This document shows positions 52,176-62,583 of a DNA stretch of 64,000 bases, piece after piece; within the stretch, counting starts at the first letter, position 1, and every line of letters starts with the position of its first letter. This stretch comes from Diabrotica undecimpunctata. Taxonomy: Eukaryota; Arthropoda; Insecta; Coleoptera; Chrysomelidae. The stretch covers positions 14,898,741 through 14,962,740 of the forward strand of contig NC_092805.1 of assembly GCF_040954645.1 (NCBI RefSeq). Reading direction: 5' to 3'. The position numbers and the translations under genes are program-made. Below the pieces are notes generated by a model. It was not told where the DNA came from. It ran no database searches and worked only from the letters and a program-made list of their open reading frames with translations.

Positions 52176-54782
52176 AACAAACAACAATAAAAATAACATC
52201 CAATCATAAAACCATTGGTACTACTGAAATAATGACATTTATATAAAAATTTATTTGAGGTCAAAGAAACTTTTACATCCAAGATATTCACGAATTTATT
52301 GACACAAAAAGTGATGAATAAATTCACGAATTTCTTCGTGAATTTATTGTTGGTGTAAAGCCCGCATAATATATTCTGTGAAAATTAAAAACCTTGTTTC
52401 ATTTTATGTAATACCCTTAAATGAAGTTAATTTAAGTGTTTTTTAAGTTGATAATGTATATGTCAATTTAATATGTAGTACGCCAATGTTCAACCATACC
52501 ATTCTGTCCAATTCCGTAATAACTAATTTTACGAACATAGGGGCAAAATGTTATGTCGCTTATTATCCGAAAAGTTTATAAGCAATGAACTGGAATCACC
52601 CCCGTTAGGCTCGTAAAACTTTTTTATTCTCCACTCTCTGATGTGATGTATGAATATAATTTTGTAACATTCGTAAAATGTGTGTATATTCCACCTTTCA
52701 GCTAAATTTGTTTTCTTTATAGATACTAGTACTGCATCTCCCCGAAGATAATAAAAAATATATTAAGTAACATTTAAACATTTAATCTTTTTCGTGTTAT
52801 CGCTTCGCGATAAAAATAGCGGCATATTTTTTACTTTATTTAAGACATTGCGTGCTTTCGCGATAAAAAATGGTTACGTTTTATTGTGACACGAAAAACT
52901 AAAGGGAATGTAATGTATTTACTAAATATGTATTTATAATAGATCGTAGCTAATACGGTAGATTACGAAAATTTAGCTGGTTGCATACAATCAACGAGGC
53001 TTCATATAATCAAAATGTTTAACTCTTACGTGACTGGAAAGGTTCCCGGATAACTTTACAGATTTTCGAAAAAGATTTCCCGTCTGTTAGAAACATCTAT
53101 GTATTTTTCAGTTTTAAATGAACACTTTTTTGTTACTGAAATTTGTACACTTTGTAACGTTGGGCGTTAATTTGTAACGTTCCAACGAACATTCATTGGG
53201 TGCCAATTTGTAACCCTTCGAGGCTCAATTTGTAACATCCCAACGTTGAGCTGCTGTTGTCAACTTGTAACCGCAAACCTTAGTTTGCTGCTACAACCCG
53301 AGTAACATCACTAACAACGTTGGAGCGACAAATCGTTTCCCATTGGGACCAATTTTTAACGTCATAACCCCTAATGTATTAATTGCAAAATTGCTACATT
53401 AGACATACGAAACACTCCCTGGCTAGCTCACCCAGGACGTGAATATGGCCTACTCTGGAGCAATACACGCAAACAAGTAAAAAGAAGAAACAATACACAG
53501 TTAAATTAACACATGTTTATTAAAATATTAAAAAAAAAAATGACAGAAAAATACATGTTTAAATATAATAGTGAATTTAAATAAAAATTATTCGACTTCT
53601 TGCTACAGTGTTACATTATAGTAAAGAAAAATGCTTGTCACCAAATCCTAGGTTTTATCCTGGTCTTTTCTGCTATGGTTGTTAGCAAGCCATGTTGTTA
53701 GCTGTGGATTTTCTTATCCTGGAGTCAACTCTCCTATCGGAATCATAGTGCCATTCTCAGGCCGGTTGGTCTTCTGGATGTTAATAGAATTTGACCCGCA
53801 CCTGAGAAATGTATCCCGGAGGTTGACTAAAATGAAGAAAAACACACCTTGCTTCAGAAAATGGTGAAACCAAAATGAGAGACCTTGCTTGGGGGATGAA
53901 TAGGTGACCAATCAAATTTAACAAAATTTTATCATTATTCACCCAAGCAAGTCGAGAAACAATTCTTATTTATGTATTTATCAAAAGCAAATAAGTAAAA
54001 GTAAGGATATATAATATTTTAAAGCAAATGGTAATTACTTTTTACAACTGAAATATTCTAATATTAATTAAAAAGCGGATTCGGTAAAGATGACAAGATA
54101 TATTTATTGAAAAGCTAGATAATTTAGAATTTAGAAACATTTCTATATAGAAATGGTAGTTTGTCAAAAGTTAATTATTATTAAAATCAAAAGATATTAT
54201 TAAGGATTTAAAATTAATATTTAAAACTATAAAAATATTCGTAAAACTTTTACATACTATATTAAAGAAACTATATATTTCTTATCGCTAGTTTTTTATA
54301 TAAAATAAAAAACATAAGAAATATCCACAAAAATATGTACCTACTTACATACCATAATCATAAATAATGATCTTAGAATTTTCAAAGTTAAAATTATAAA
54401 AAGATTTTTATACAACAGGTAGAATCAGGAAACCGATAAAATATATTATACTCTTACCTCCTAATCAGGAGACGACACAACAATTGGTTATTGTACTTTT
54501 ACAGAAGTCATGAAGAAAATCGACATTTTTAGAAATAGAAGCCATTATATCGACTTTTGTATCGAACGGGAAGGGGAAAATGTCAACAAAAAGAAGTCTT
54601 TGATAGACAGTTAACCAACAATGCAATGACAATGTCACTAGCATTAAACTAAACAGAGAATAAAGATGGCACCTCTCGTTCCAAAGTAACAGAAATAGAG
54701 ATGAAAATAAAATTCATTCTTTATAAACTTGAGTAAAAGATAAAAATGATGATTATTAAGAAAATAGGAAAGGTAGATACTG

Positions 54783-54784
<2 letters not shown>
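52176..54784. other. 2.6 kb without a recognised gene
   Basis: It holds several small structures. A perfect 12-bp hairpin TAAATTCACGAA lies at 52319-52330/52335-52346. A TTTTTCGTGT inverted pair at 52788-52797 and 52889-52898 encloses TATCGC/GCGATA motifs. Loose repeats of a TTTGTAAC motif occur at 53145-53275. No TE protein was found; the overlapping open frames at 53679-53911 have no motif. Confidence 0.4.

Positions 54785-54827
<43 letters not shown>
54785..54827. repeat. (TA)n microsatellite
   Basis: An uninterrupted run of about 21 TA units. The reading frames with Ile-Tyr repeats on both strands here are artefacts of it. Confidence 0.98.
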
Positions 54828-54830
<3 letters not shown>

Positions 54831-55074
54831 AAGATAGATTTGGACGCCAACTGGTTTTTATACCAAATACCAGTAAAAATGAAAAGAGAATAATGAATCA
54901 ATTAAGTAACGACATAATTCTGATACAATCTATATCTGAGAAAATATATAGAAAAATAAGAGATACAATGGAGGATATAGAAGAATATGAATTATGACAG
55001 AAGATATGGAAATTGGAGAATATAATTAACGAAATATATTAACATAAGAAAGAAAGCAGGCAATGTAGCAGTTA

Positions 55075-55540
55075 TAACGCTACAACTTTATTTACAAAAA
55101 AAGATTCGTACTTTGGATATACTTTTAATAGACATTAATGAAGAATTTGCCAAACATTAAAAGAGATAAATTGTGGAAAACTTTACGTGAATTAGGATTC
55201 TTTTATGAGAATAACAATAAAAAATCTGCGCTCATAGAGGAAGAAGAAATTATTTGTTGGAGGAAGCAATATTTAACGGAAATTCGAAAATTGAGGAGAG
55301 AAGGCAAAAATATTTGTTATTTAGATATGAATAAATGAAGAGCATTTTGAAAAAAAAAAGTGTGACAAGATAAACTGGTTACAAATGTTTGTCAGGCATT
55401 GATAGGTTTGTTTACGGGCTTAAAATTTCGAAATGGTAAAGGACGCCGTTTAATTATCACTCATATTTTAGGAGATAAAAAATTTGTTGAAGGAGGCTTG
55501 GTAAATTTTATTTCAAATTTTACAAACGACTTTTACAAAA
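55075..55540 (+). pseudogene. DD82E transposase, proximal part (left of the piggyBac)
   Basis: The plus strand reads KKIRTLDILLIDINEEF, then NIKRDKLWKTLRELGFFYEN, EEIICWRKQYLTEIRKL and KNICYLDMNK (a changed YLDETW block) with a stop. It continues FTGLKFRNGKGRRLIITHI, KKFVEGGLVNF and a last ISNFTNDFYKI at the TTAA. The order matches residues about 90-240 of the intact transposase. The first catalytic region is damaged. Confidence 0.78.
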
Positions 55541-55559
55541 TTAAAGTTATATAACACAA

Positions 55560-56650
55560 ACAAATCAATTTATTGACTACAGGCCCAAACATTGCAAATT
55601 CTGCAGAGAACACCACAGATATGTTTTTGGAACTATTTCCTGAGGATCTAATTCAACTAATTGTATTTTAAACCAATCTATATTACGTTCAAAAACACGG
55701 AGAAGGAAATGGATTTACACCTATCACGGAAGACGAAGTCAAAACATTTCTTAAAATTACGTTCCAGTTATATACCGGTAAAGTGAAAATTCTACGGAAA
55801 AAACTTGGGACAACGAATCGTACAGGATCTAACAAGGGTCTTAGTAAATAAACATCACCGAGTGTTCTTTGATAACTATTTCAACTGTGTTGATCTTCAG
55901 AGGTCTTTATTGTTTAGCGGAATTTACGCAAGTGGAACCGTCCAAAAAAAAAAAAGAAAGGATTTACCAGAGTTCAAAACTGACAAACAAATGAATCGAG
56001 GAGATTCAGATTAGCATATTTCAACAGATGGACTATCTGCGTTGAAGTGGATGGATCTCAGGAGTGTGATTCTATTGGCAAATTACCTAAATCCAGTAAC
56101 AAATGAAGTTGTAAAGATAAGACAAAAAGACGCTACTCTGAGAGAGGTTTCATGTCTCACAAATGGTAGTGCTCTACAACTCACATATATGGGATATATT
56201 GACAAATTTAACCCGGTGAAAAGTCTTTATGAGGTGAATCGTAAATCATACAAGTGGTTGCATAGAATATTTGTTTTAGTTTGTGGATGCTTGCATCCTA
56301 AACGCATTCATTCTATTTCAACTTAGAAGCCAATCCAAAAGTATGTATTTAAAATAATTTTGGCTCTCTGTGATTAGAGTCCTTATTGGAGCTCCAGTAC
56401 AATTAAAAACGGGAGGACTATCAGCAGAAATAGCAGTGAGTAAATTCAAAAGGCATATTCCCTTGGAACTGCGCCATTCAAAGTCTTCTCATATGCTTCA
56501 AAAAACTACTTTTTTGAGATGTGCCAACTGCAGCACGTCAGCAAATGTTAGTAGAACACAGTGGAAATGTTGATCTTGCAATATCGGACTTTATCTCAAA
56601 CACGACAAAAATTGTTTTGCAATGTACCATGCAAAACAATAGGAAGAAAG
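55560..56650 (+). pseudogene. piggyBac transposase B, decayed
   Basis: The order is ENTTDMFLELFPEDLIQLIV, TNLYYVQKHGEGNGFTPITE, and then a deletion that removes the first catalytic Asp region. It resumes RVFFDNYFNCVDLQRSLL (second Asp), YASGTVQKKKRKDLPEF, MKWMDLRSVILLANYLNPVT, MGYIDKFNPVKSLYEVNRKS (third Asp) and WLHRIF. It ends with a zinc-ribbon end (LRCANCSTSANVSRTQWKC ... CFAMYHAKQ). Several stops and frame changes. It is a different lineage from piggyBac A, nearer to types with a zinc-ribbon tail. Confidence 0.82.
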
Positions 56651-56852
56651 AAGTGCTAAAGGTCCCGTCATTTCGGAAGGCATCTAATTTGCATATTATC
56701 GCACTGGGCAGAGATACAAAATTTGAAATTTCTACCTAAGCCACAACTTAGCAGTAAATCATTTCAATACTCAGTAGCGCAGTAGTGCAGTTGAGAACAA
56801 GTTGTGTGTGTTAAATATTAGATAATTTTCTTTTCAAACAATCTTGCTGAAA

Positions 56853-56988
56853 ATGGACGGAAAAAAACGTAGCGTTATTAAAGAACAGGGTCGTCAAATA
56901 ATATTTAATATGTATAATTATTTTGAAAATATGAAAAGTGAAATGGATACTCTGCTAATGGTAAAAAATAAGACTGCTGAAGCAACAG
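56853..56988 (+). CDS. Probable first exon of a DD82E-like transposase
   Basis: ATG 56853 opens MDGKKRSVIKEQGRQIIFNM, then YNYFENMKSEMDTLL and KNKTAEATG, followed by a GTAAGAAG donor. Its layout, a short basic start then helices of the helix-turn-helix region ending in TAEATG before the splice, parallels the N-terminus of the DD82E copies (QNMVLDVFDGLSKKMTKYEA at 46.7 kb). No second exon is present downstream. Confidence 0.5.
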
Positions 56989-57573
56989 GTAAGAAGTTTC
57001 AATGCATTTAGTATTAATTTTTGATATTCAAATGCAATGTTTCAACACTTTTTATTTTTAGTTCTCAATGTTACTTATTTGTCAATATTTTATACTATGC
57101 TCTTGTACCTCATTTTGCCTACCTTCGCTTCTCTTTTGTATTGGGTGTGTCGAGAATACCATTTTCGACATATTTCTTTTTTCATTCCTTCGATGTTTCC
57201 TAAATATCGTATTCTCTGTACTTTCGTTACAGTCGTTATTTTTAGCTATTATTACCTTTACTTCGTTATTTTGTTTACTACTTCTTGGTCTAATTTTGTA
57301 AAATAATAACCACATTTACTGTAAAATAATTTTACCAAATTATCATTATTCCCCTAGCTAGTTCATTTAGTAATAGATCGTCATCATTTTTCATATATGG
57401 AGAAAGAGTTCATAGGCTCTTATTTTCGTAGAAAACTCTTATTTATTTATTTTTTAATTTTCTACTATCGCTTTGAGTTACTTCTCAATGTACTTTTTTG
57501 TTTCTTTATGTTGTCTGTTTAAAATTCGAAGAATTATTCCTGCCACATATCAATCATTTTGAATTATTATTTA

Positions 57574-57672
57574 CGTCTTCATCATCATTATCAATAGAGT
57601 TACAACTCTTCGTGAGTATTTGCCGCGTTTACTATTGCCTTCCATGTTTGTCGGTCCTCTGCCCCTATTGTG
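57574..57672 (-). mobile_element. Tiny 3' end of a LINE
   Basis: On the minus strand it reads EDRQTWKAIVNAANTHEEL and stop, the C-terminal pattern of the LINEs at 46780 (AEWKNIVKQAKTHKGL), followed by an ATGATGATGAAGACG tail. It is a strongly 5'-truncated insertion of under 100 bp inside the 40-bp-TIR element. Confidence 0.65.
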
Positions 57673-58655
57673 TTGTTCTTCTTTGAAACATTCACATTAG
57701 TTATATGAATTTTTAAAGAGTATATGAAGTTAATTTTATATCTTTAAAGTTTTCATTTACAAATTTAGATGTGCATATATTTTAGAAGGACAGTAATATT
57801 GACGGTAGTCTTTATTATATCGTTAATATATATTTAAAGATCGTCTTTCGTCCTACCCAGTCTTAAATCAGGTAGGTCCATGAAATTAGGCCTTTCCCAA
57901 AAACAGGAATATTTATGTTTACATGACTTTATTATATCACTAAAAGCCTTTCAAGAAAATAATTAAATCAGGTAGAAGTTCTAGGTACATGTAATTGGGA
58001 CCATTCATTAGCATATAATTATCCTCACTCTTTATTATTTTGGTATTGTATTGGTATTTGATATTTTGGAAAATACGCTGGACAATTAATTGCTATTTTA
58101 AAAATCCATTTTGTTAAACGTATCAATATTCAGAACTTAATAATTATTTTGTATAATAAAAATAATTTGTTTGTTTAGGTAAAACGTATTACGAAGGTAT
58201 TATTGTTTTTGTCCTATCAAATATCTTACTGATAATTTTTCAAATGTTGCCTATATGTTCAAAATTATTGAAAACTAAAAAATCGCCTTTATTTAGTATA
58301 ACATCTTTTAGCTGTATCTACTAAATAGTGCGCGCCACTGTCATTTAGTTAAAATTTCAATAACCAATCACCAACTTCAAAGGCGGTTCTTATACAATTT
58401 TGACATGCCTCGTAATATGCAAATTAGATGCCTTCCGAAATGACGGGACCTTTACCTGATTTTTATTTCTCATTTCATTTTTTGTTACGCGTTCTTGCTG
58501 GTATCTTGAGAATATCACATCCTGCAGGATATACTTCAGGATCAACATTGTTTATTTTGACTGAATTTATTTTAAGAATATACTAAAATAAATAAATTTA
58601 ACAACAATCCTGTTTTTATTTTAATTTAATAAAAATCGAGGCTTCAAAGGGTTAA

Positions 58656-59033
58656 TAATCAAACAAATCAAAAAAGAGTTCTTGCAGCTATGAAAACAGT
58701 ATTCACCAAAATTTAAGAAGTATAGTGTAGATAAAATAGCAAAAGAACATAGATTTAAAGTGTTGCGATTATCATCTTATCACTGTGAATTTAACCCCAT
58801 AGAACTAATCTGGGCTCAAATGAAGAGATATGTCTCGTGAAATAATATAACATTTAAACTTCAAGATGTTCGTTAACTATTATGTGACACCATATAAAAA
58901 AATTATCTGACAATTGGCTAAGTATAAGATGTGTCATAGCAGAGAAACGAACATTCTGGAAACTCAATATGTTAATAGAGGAAACAATAAAACCAATTAT
59001 TATTTCTGTGGGAAATGAAGAAACTGGTGATAA
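58656..59033 (+). pseudogene. DD82E transposase, distal part (between piggyBac and MULE)
   Basis: The plus strand reads KRVLAAMKTVFTKI, a stop, VDKIAKEHRFKVLRLSSYHC, EFNPIELIWAQMKRYVS (the catalytic Glu block), FKLQDVR with further stops, and IIISVGNEETGD at the edge of the MULE. After the MULE is removed the frame runs on into an acidic tail (GDNDDASLLEEDN at 60983-61020). It is the same copy as 55075-55540. Confidence 0.75.
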
Positions 59034-60973
59034 GGGCGTAGGAAATTTCGACACTAAGCAGGTAGCGACTAAAATTTAATGGCAATTTTCGACACCAGCC
59101 CCAATTCCCGTTTTTTATCTTACAGGTATATTCGACACCAAATAAATATAGCTGCGACATAAATAAAATACCATAATTAATTAATTTATTTATTTTAATA
59201 AAAGTAATGTGCATTTTATTTCTTTATAACTGTAATAATATCTAAATATAATACAACTAGTACCTAATTTTTGTACATTTTACCGTTAATATACTTGTAT
59301 ACAATGATTTATTTGCTATTATAGGAATGATAAGATACAGCTTTTATAAAATCTAACCTACGTATTTGTTGGGATCGTAGTTTATCCATCATTTTCTCCA
59401 AAAATCCCAATTTAGCCTTAACAGTAGTATCTTTGATTTTTGCTGGTATATGTAAACTATTTATTTTGACATAAGTGTCTACTTGAAATTCTTTTAACTT
59501 TTCAATACAAATAAAAATAGAAGGATGTGTTGAATAAAAAAAAGAATTAAATCTCGAATGAAAGGATTCACAGGCATTTGTGGTCCTCGCAATAGACGGA
59601 TTCTGATTAGACCATATGTGTGGTGGAAATAGAGCGCTATCGAAAATGTAACTTTCCAGTAAATAATCTTCATATATATCAAGTGTTGCGTTTATAGGTT
59701 TATATGACATTAAATCATAAAGAAAGCATTCTTCAACTTCTGCTGGATTTAAATAAGTTAAACCAAACGTATGCCTTAACCATTTTCCAATTTCTGAATT
59801 TGTATCCTTATATTCTTGTACCAAACCCAAAGATTGAATTTTTTTAAACCAGTTTTGGTGTAAGTGAAAACGGCATCCACTAATTTTTGCGTTGGGTCAC
59901 ATATACAATAAAGCACAGTGAATTGCTTTTTCAAAGTCCACAAATATTTCAGTTGGCTCTAATGATAATTGAAATGTTTCAAAAATCTTAGACCTTAATA
60001 AAGAAAATAAATTTTTGTATGTCATTGACAATTTGTCCTTTAACAAACAGTATGCTAAAGGAACATAATGTCCATTTTCCAAGCCATGTATAGTAAATAA
60101 TTGTAGAAAATATTTGGTACTGTATGAAAATGTACCATCCATATACAAAGTTTTTAATTTACACAACAAACGAATATTTGTCTCGCATGAAAATACAATT
60201 ACATTTAATTCAGGATGATTTAAAAACAAAAAACTTTCATTGCGACAGGTTTTAGGAGAATAATTACTAACCGCGTTATGGACTTCTGATATGCTTCTTG
60301 GTAACGGACCTGATAACAGTTTACGACGACAGTTGTAAATGTTCTTTCTTATGCTAGCTATGTCAGGAACCGTCAGCAAATTGGCATCACACTCAGCAAC
60401 AGCAGTTCTTGTAATTTTGGCAGGCTTTTCCGATATGTCCTCTTGGGCTTTTCTTTTACATGCATTGGTTACCATCTTTACTTCAAGCTTTTTTGGATCG
60501 GCTTCATGATTATGTACCAAATCACTTCTTGTGATGGTGAGGTCCTCACAGCCTATTGTAAACACTTTTGCAGAACACTTAGTGTTTCTTTGGATGCAGC
60601 GCCAAAATATCTCGCCGCTTTTTAACACTTTCTGTTTCGAGAACGAATGATGCTCCACCACTAATAAATTTCGACCACGGGAACTTTTTATCAAACTCAT
60701 TTTTTAAATATCCGTATACGTGCACAAGTCAACGTCAAACAAGAAATAAATTACAACTGAAATAATTTAGTCACAAGTACACAAGTGCCACGCCCCCCGC
60801 CGTGACAATAAATATTGGGAAAACCCGCTTGTCCTGCTTGGGTGCAAATGTCCATCGCCGCTAATTACCTACCTACCTGGTTTACGCCGCGGTGTCGAAA
60901 TTTCCTATAATAAAATTTGACCCTTCGATTACCCCAGGTACAAAGACAATTTGGTGTCGAAAGTTCGCCCGCC
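59034..60973 (-). mobile_element. MULE (Mutator-like) transposon with 9-bp TSD
   Basis: The left end (GGGCGTAGGAAATTTCGACAC) and the inward-read right end (GGCGGGCGAACTTTCGACACC) are imperfect inverted repeats. TGGTGATAA (59025-59033) and GGGTGATAA (60974-60982) form a 9-bp target duplication with one mismatch, the length typical of Mutator. A further GGAAATTTCGACAC-type motif stands inside at 60892-60905 (inverted), a subterminal repeat. The DD82E frame it interrupts reads on across it. Confidence 0.82.
59309..60700 (-). pseudogene. FLYWCH-MULE transposase with one in-frame stop, 464 codons
   Basis: ATG at 60700 opens MSLIKSSRGRNLLVVEHHSF. Residues about 8-65 form a FLYWCH zinc finger (FWRCIQRNTKCSAKVF ... 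VHNHEAD). The MULE transposase core has LYMDGTFSYSTKYF (first Asp), PTEIFVDFEKAIHCALL (second Asp) and TTNACESFHSRFN (Glu). A TGA at 59897-59899 comes right after ALLYM. The following codons continue in the same frame (PNAKISGCRFHLHQNWFKK...) as the family expects, down to the stop near 59309. That TGA is the only visible lesion. Substitution by point mutation is the simplest reading; readthrough is possible. Confidence 0.85.
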
Positions 60974-61123
60974 GGGTGATAATGATGATGCCTCCTTATT
61001 GGAAGAAGACAACGTATTAGTCAGGATTAAGCAACAGTTATTGTTTAATCCTTTAGGTTTTGCTTATTTGCATGTTATGATGTATTGTATTTGAGTATTG
61101 TATTGATTATTTATAAAATATTA

Positions 61124-61317
61124 CAGCTGATCCTTAAAGGCAAAATAGAGGGCCGTAGAGGTGTAGGAAGGAAACGGGTTTCTTGGTTGAGGAACATTTG
61201 TGAATGAACTCAGAGATCAAATGCGGGACAATTATTCCATATTGCAGAAGATCGACAAGCCTTTGTAATGGTGATCGCCAACGTCGGATAATTCTAATAC
61301 GGCATGCGAAGAAGAAG
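61124..61317 (+). mobile_element. 3' end of an RTE-like LINE
   Basis: The plus strand reads LILKGKIEGRRGVGRKRVSW, LRNICE, then a stop, and RQAFVMVIANVG with a stop, followed by ATGCGAAGAAGAAGAA. This is the usual 3' end of the RTE-like LINEs in this window, cut to about 190 bp. Confidence 0.8.
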
Positions 61318-62583
61318 AATATTTCTGCTTTTAATATTTACCGTAAGCATTGTGCTTAGAAATCCGGACTCTAGTTTTTCTCCTGGCAAATCTCGGAAAA
61401 CAAAGCATTTGCGGCAAACTTTTATATAGCAAACTGTCCTAAAAACCGACACCTTGATGCTCTGTAACTCAAACACAATTTATTTCTGGGTCGTGCGGCT
61501 TTTGATCAGCATGACCAAAGTTCTGTCTGACATCTCCACAAAGTGTAGGCCAATTAAACTGAGACCACTTTTGTATAAGAAAAATGCCGGAGTTCTTTAT
61601 GATGGTACGCAAATAGTAAAACATAACAAAATATTTTAAATCATATTAAAGCCCGAAAGGTAAGCGTATTAAAAATGATAATACAATTGAATCAATTCAG
61701 TAAAGATATTGTAATTTCAATAACATATTTCCATCTTGCCTGCAGTTTTTTAACTGACAACTCTAGTAATGTAATTCAAAAAGAAAATACAATCGAACAA
61801 TCCGAATTGGAATGCAAATTTCCTCAATTTTCATCGAATTCAAGGCAAATAATTGAACAAAGAAAAACTTTTCCGATAGACAATTGGCAAATATTGGTTA
61901 TCGTGCAGAAAGTATATTTTAGCACACCGTGAACATTTGTAGTTCTTTTTTTGTAAATTGCATGTGAAACAGAACGTGAACTTTTAATAATTGAATATCG
62001 ATCGGATCTGGCTGTCTGTGCTGTCGTTTGAGTTGCTTTGCTTACTATATGATTTACTTTGTGCAACCAATTACAACTTTACCGTAGTTAGAGGGGATTT
62101 TTTGCGAGTTTACCTATTAATTTTACTTTATTTGTTGAAAACTTGAAGCCCTTTTCAAAGTACGAATTTTCTAATTCGACGAGTACGGGCGTTCCCATTT
62201 TCCGGCTTTTTTTATTCTTTTAATATACCTATACAAGTGCTTTGAAGTTTTGTATGTGTGCTAATAAAAAAGTTTCAACAGTCTACTGCTTTCAGCGTAA
62301 ATCATAAAAAGGTCGCCAAATTTTTTCAATAGGAGCTGTAGTTCAAAATTAAAATATTTTATAAACCATAGGTACGCTCCGAAAAATATTTCCCTTTTAT
62401 TTCATACTTTTAGATAATTCAATTGGAATAGCACAAATCTAGTATTCGATTCGAATCAACAATAAAAATTTATATTTAGACTTTTTACTTACTGACTAGT
62501 ATTGAATAAATATATATCAATCGGTTTTAAAATGTTTTGCGACGTTGTCCGATGCCTAATTTCCATGACACTCTATCATCGCA
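61318..62583. other. 1.27 kb without a recognised gene
   Basis: Frames at 61454-61639 and 61675-61932 have no motif I recognise. No terminal repeats were paired. Confidence 0.35.

Larger units (their letters stand above)
56659..58452 (+). mobile_element. TA-flanked element with perfect 40-bp TIRs
   Basis: The 40 bp at 56659-56698 (AAGGTCCCGTCATTTCGGAA...) are the exact reverse complement of 58413-58452. TA flanks both sides (56657-56658 and 58453-58454). It lies just after the piggyBac B coding end. It keeps one transposase-like first exon but no catalytic domain, so it is a deleted, non-autonomous copy. TA duplication and the exon suit the Tc1/mariner superfamily, possibly DD82E. A LINE scrap lies inside it. 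Confidence 0.9.
55541..58655 (+). mobile_element. piggyBac remnant B inserted at TTAA in the DD82E copy
   Basis: The right end reads GAGGCTTCAAAGGG followed by TTAA (58652-58655), a typical piggyBac terminus (CCCTTTGAAGCC inward). TTAA also stands at 55541-55544 at the left break of the DD82E frame, but the left TIR is not recognisable, so the left boundary is less sure. Part of the DD82E coding region between the two breaks (about 90 codons) is also missing. The element contains its broken transposase and a second DNA transposon. Confidence 0.7.

Noticed and set aside
53679..53911. Overlapping small frames on both strands
   Set aside because: No recognisable motif, no splice context; may be an unknown repeat but not a supported gene.
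54644..54997. Open frames with Ile-Tyr repeats on both strands
   Set aside because: They are produced by the (TA)n microsatellite.
57021..57315. Cluster of overlapping hydrophobic frames in three frames and on the other strand
   Set aside because: T-rich non-coding interior of the 40-bp-TIR element; no motif, no consistent frame.
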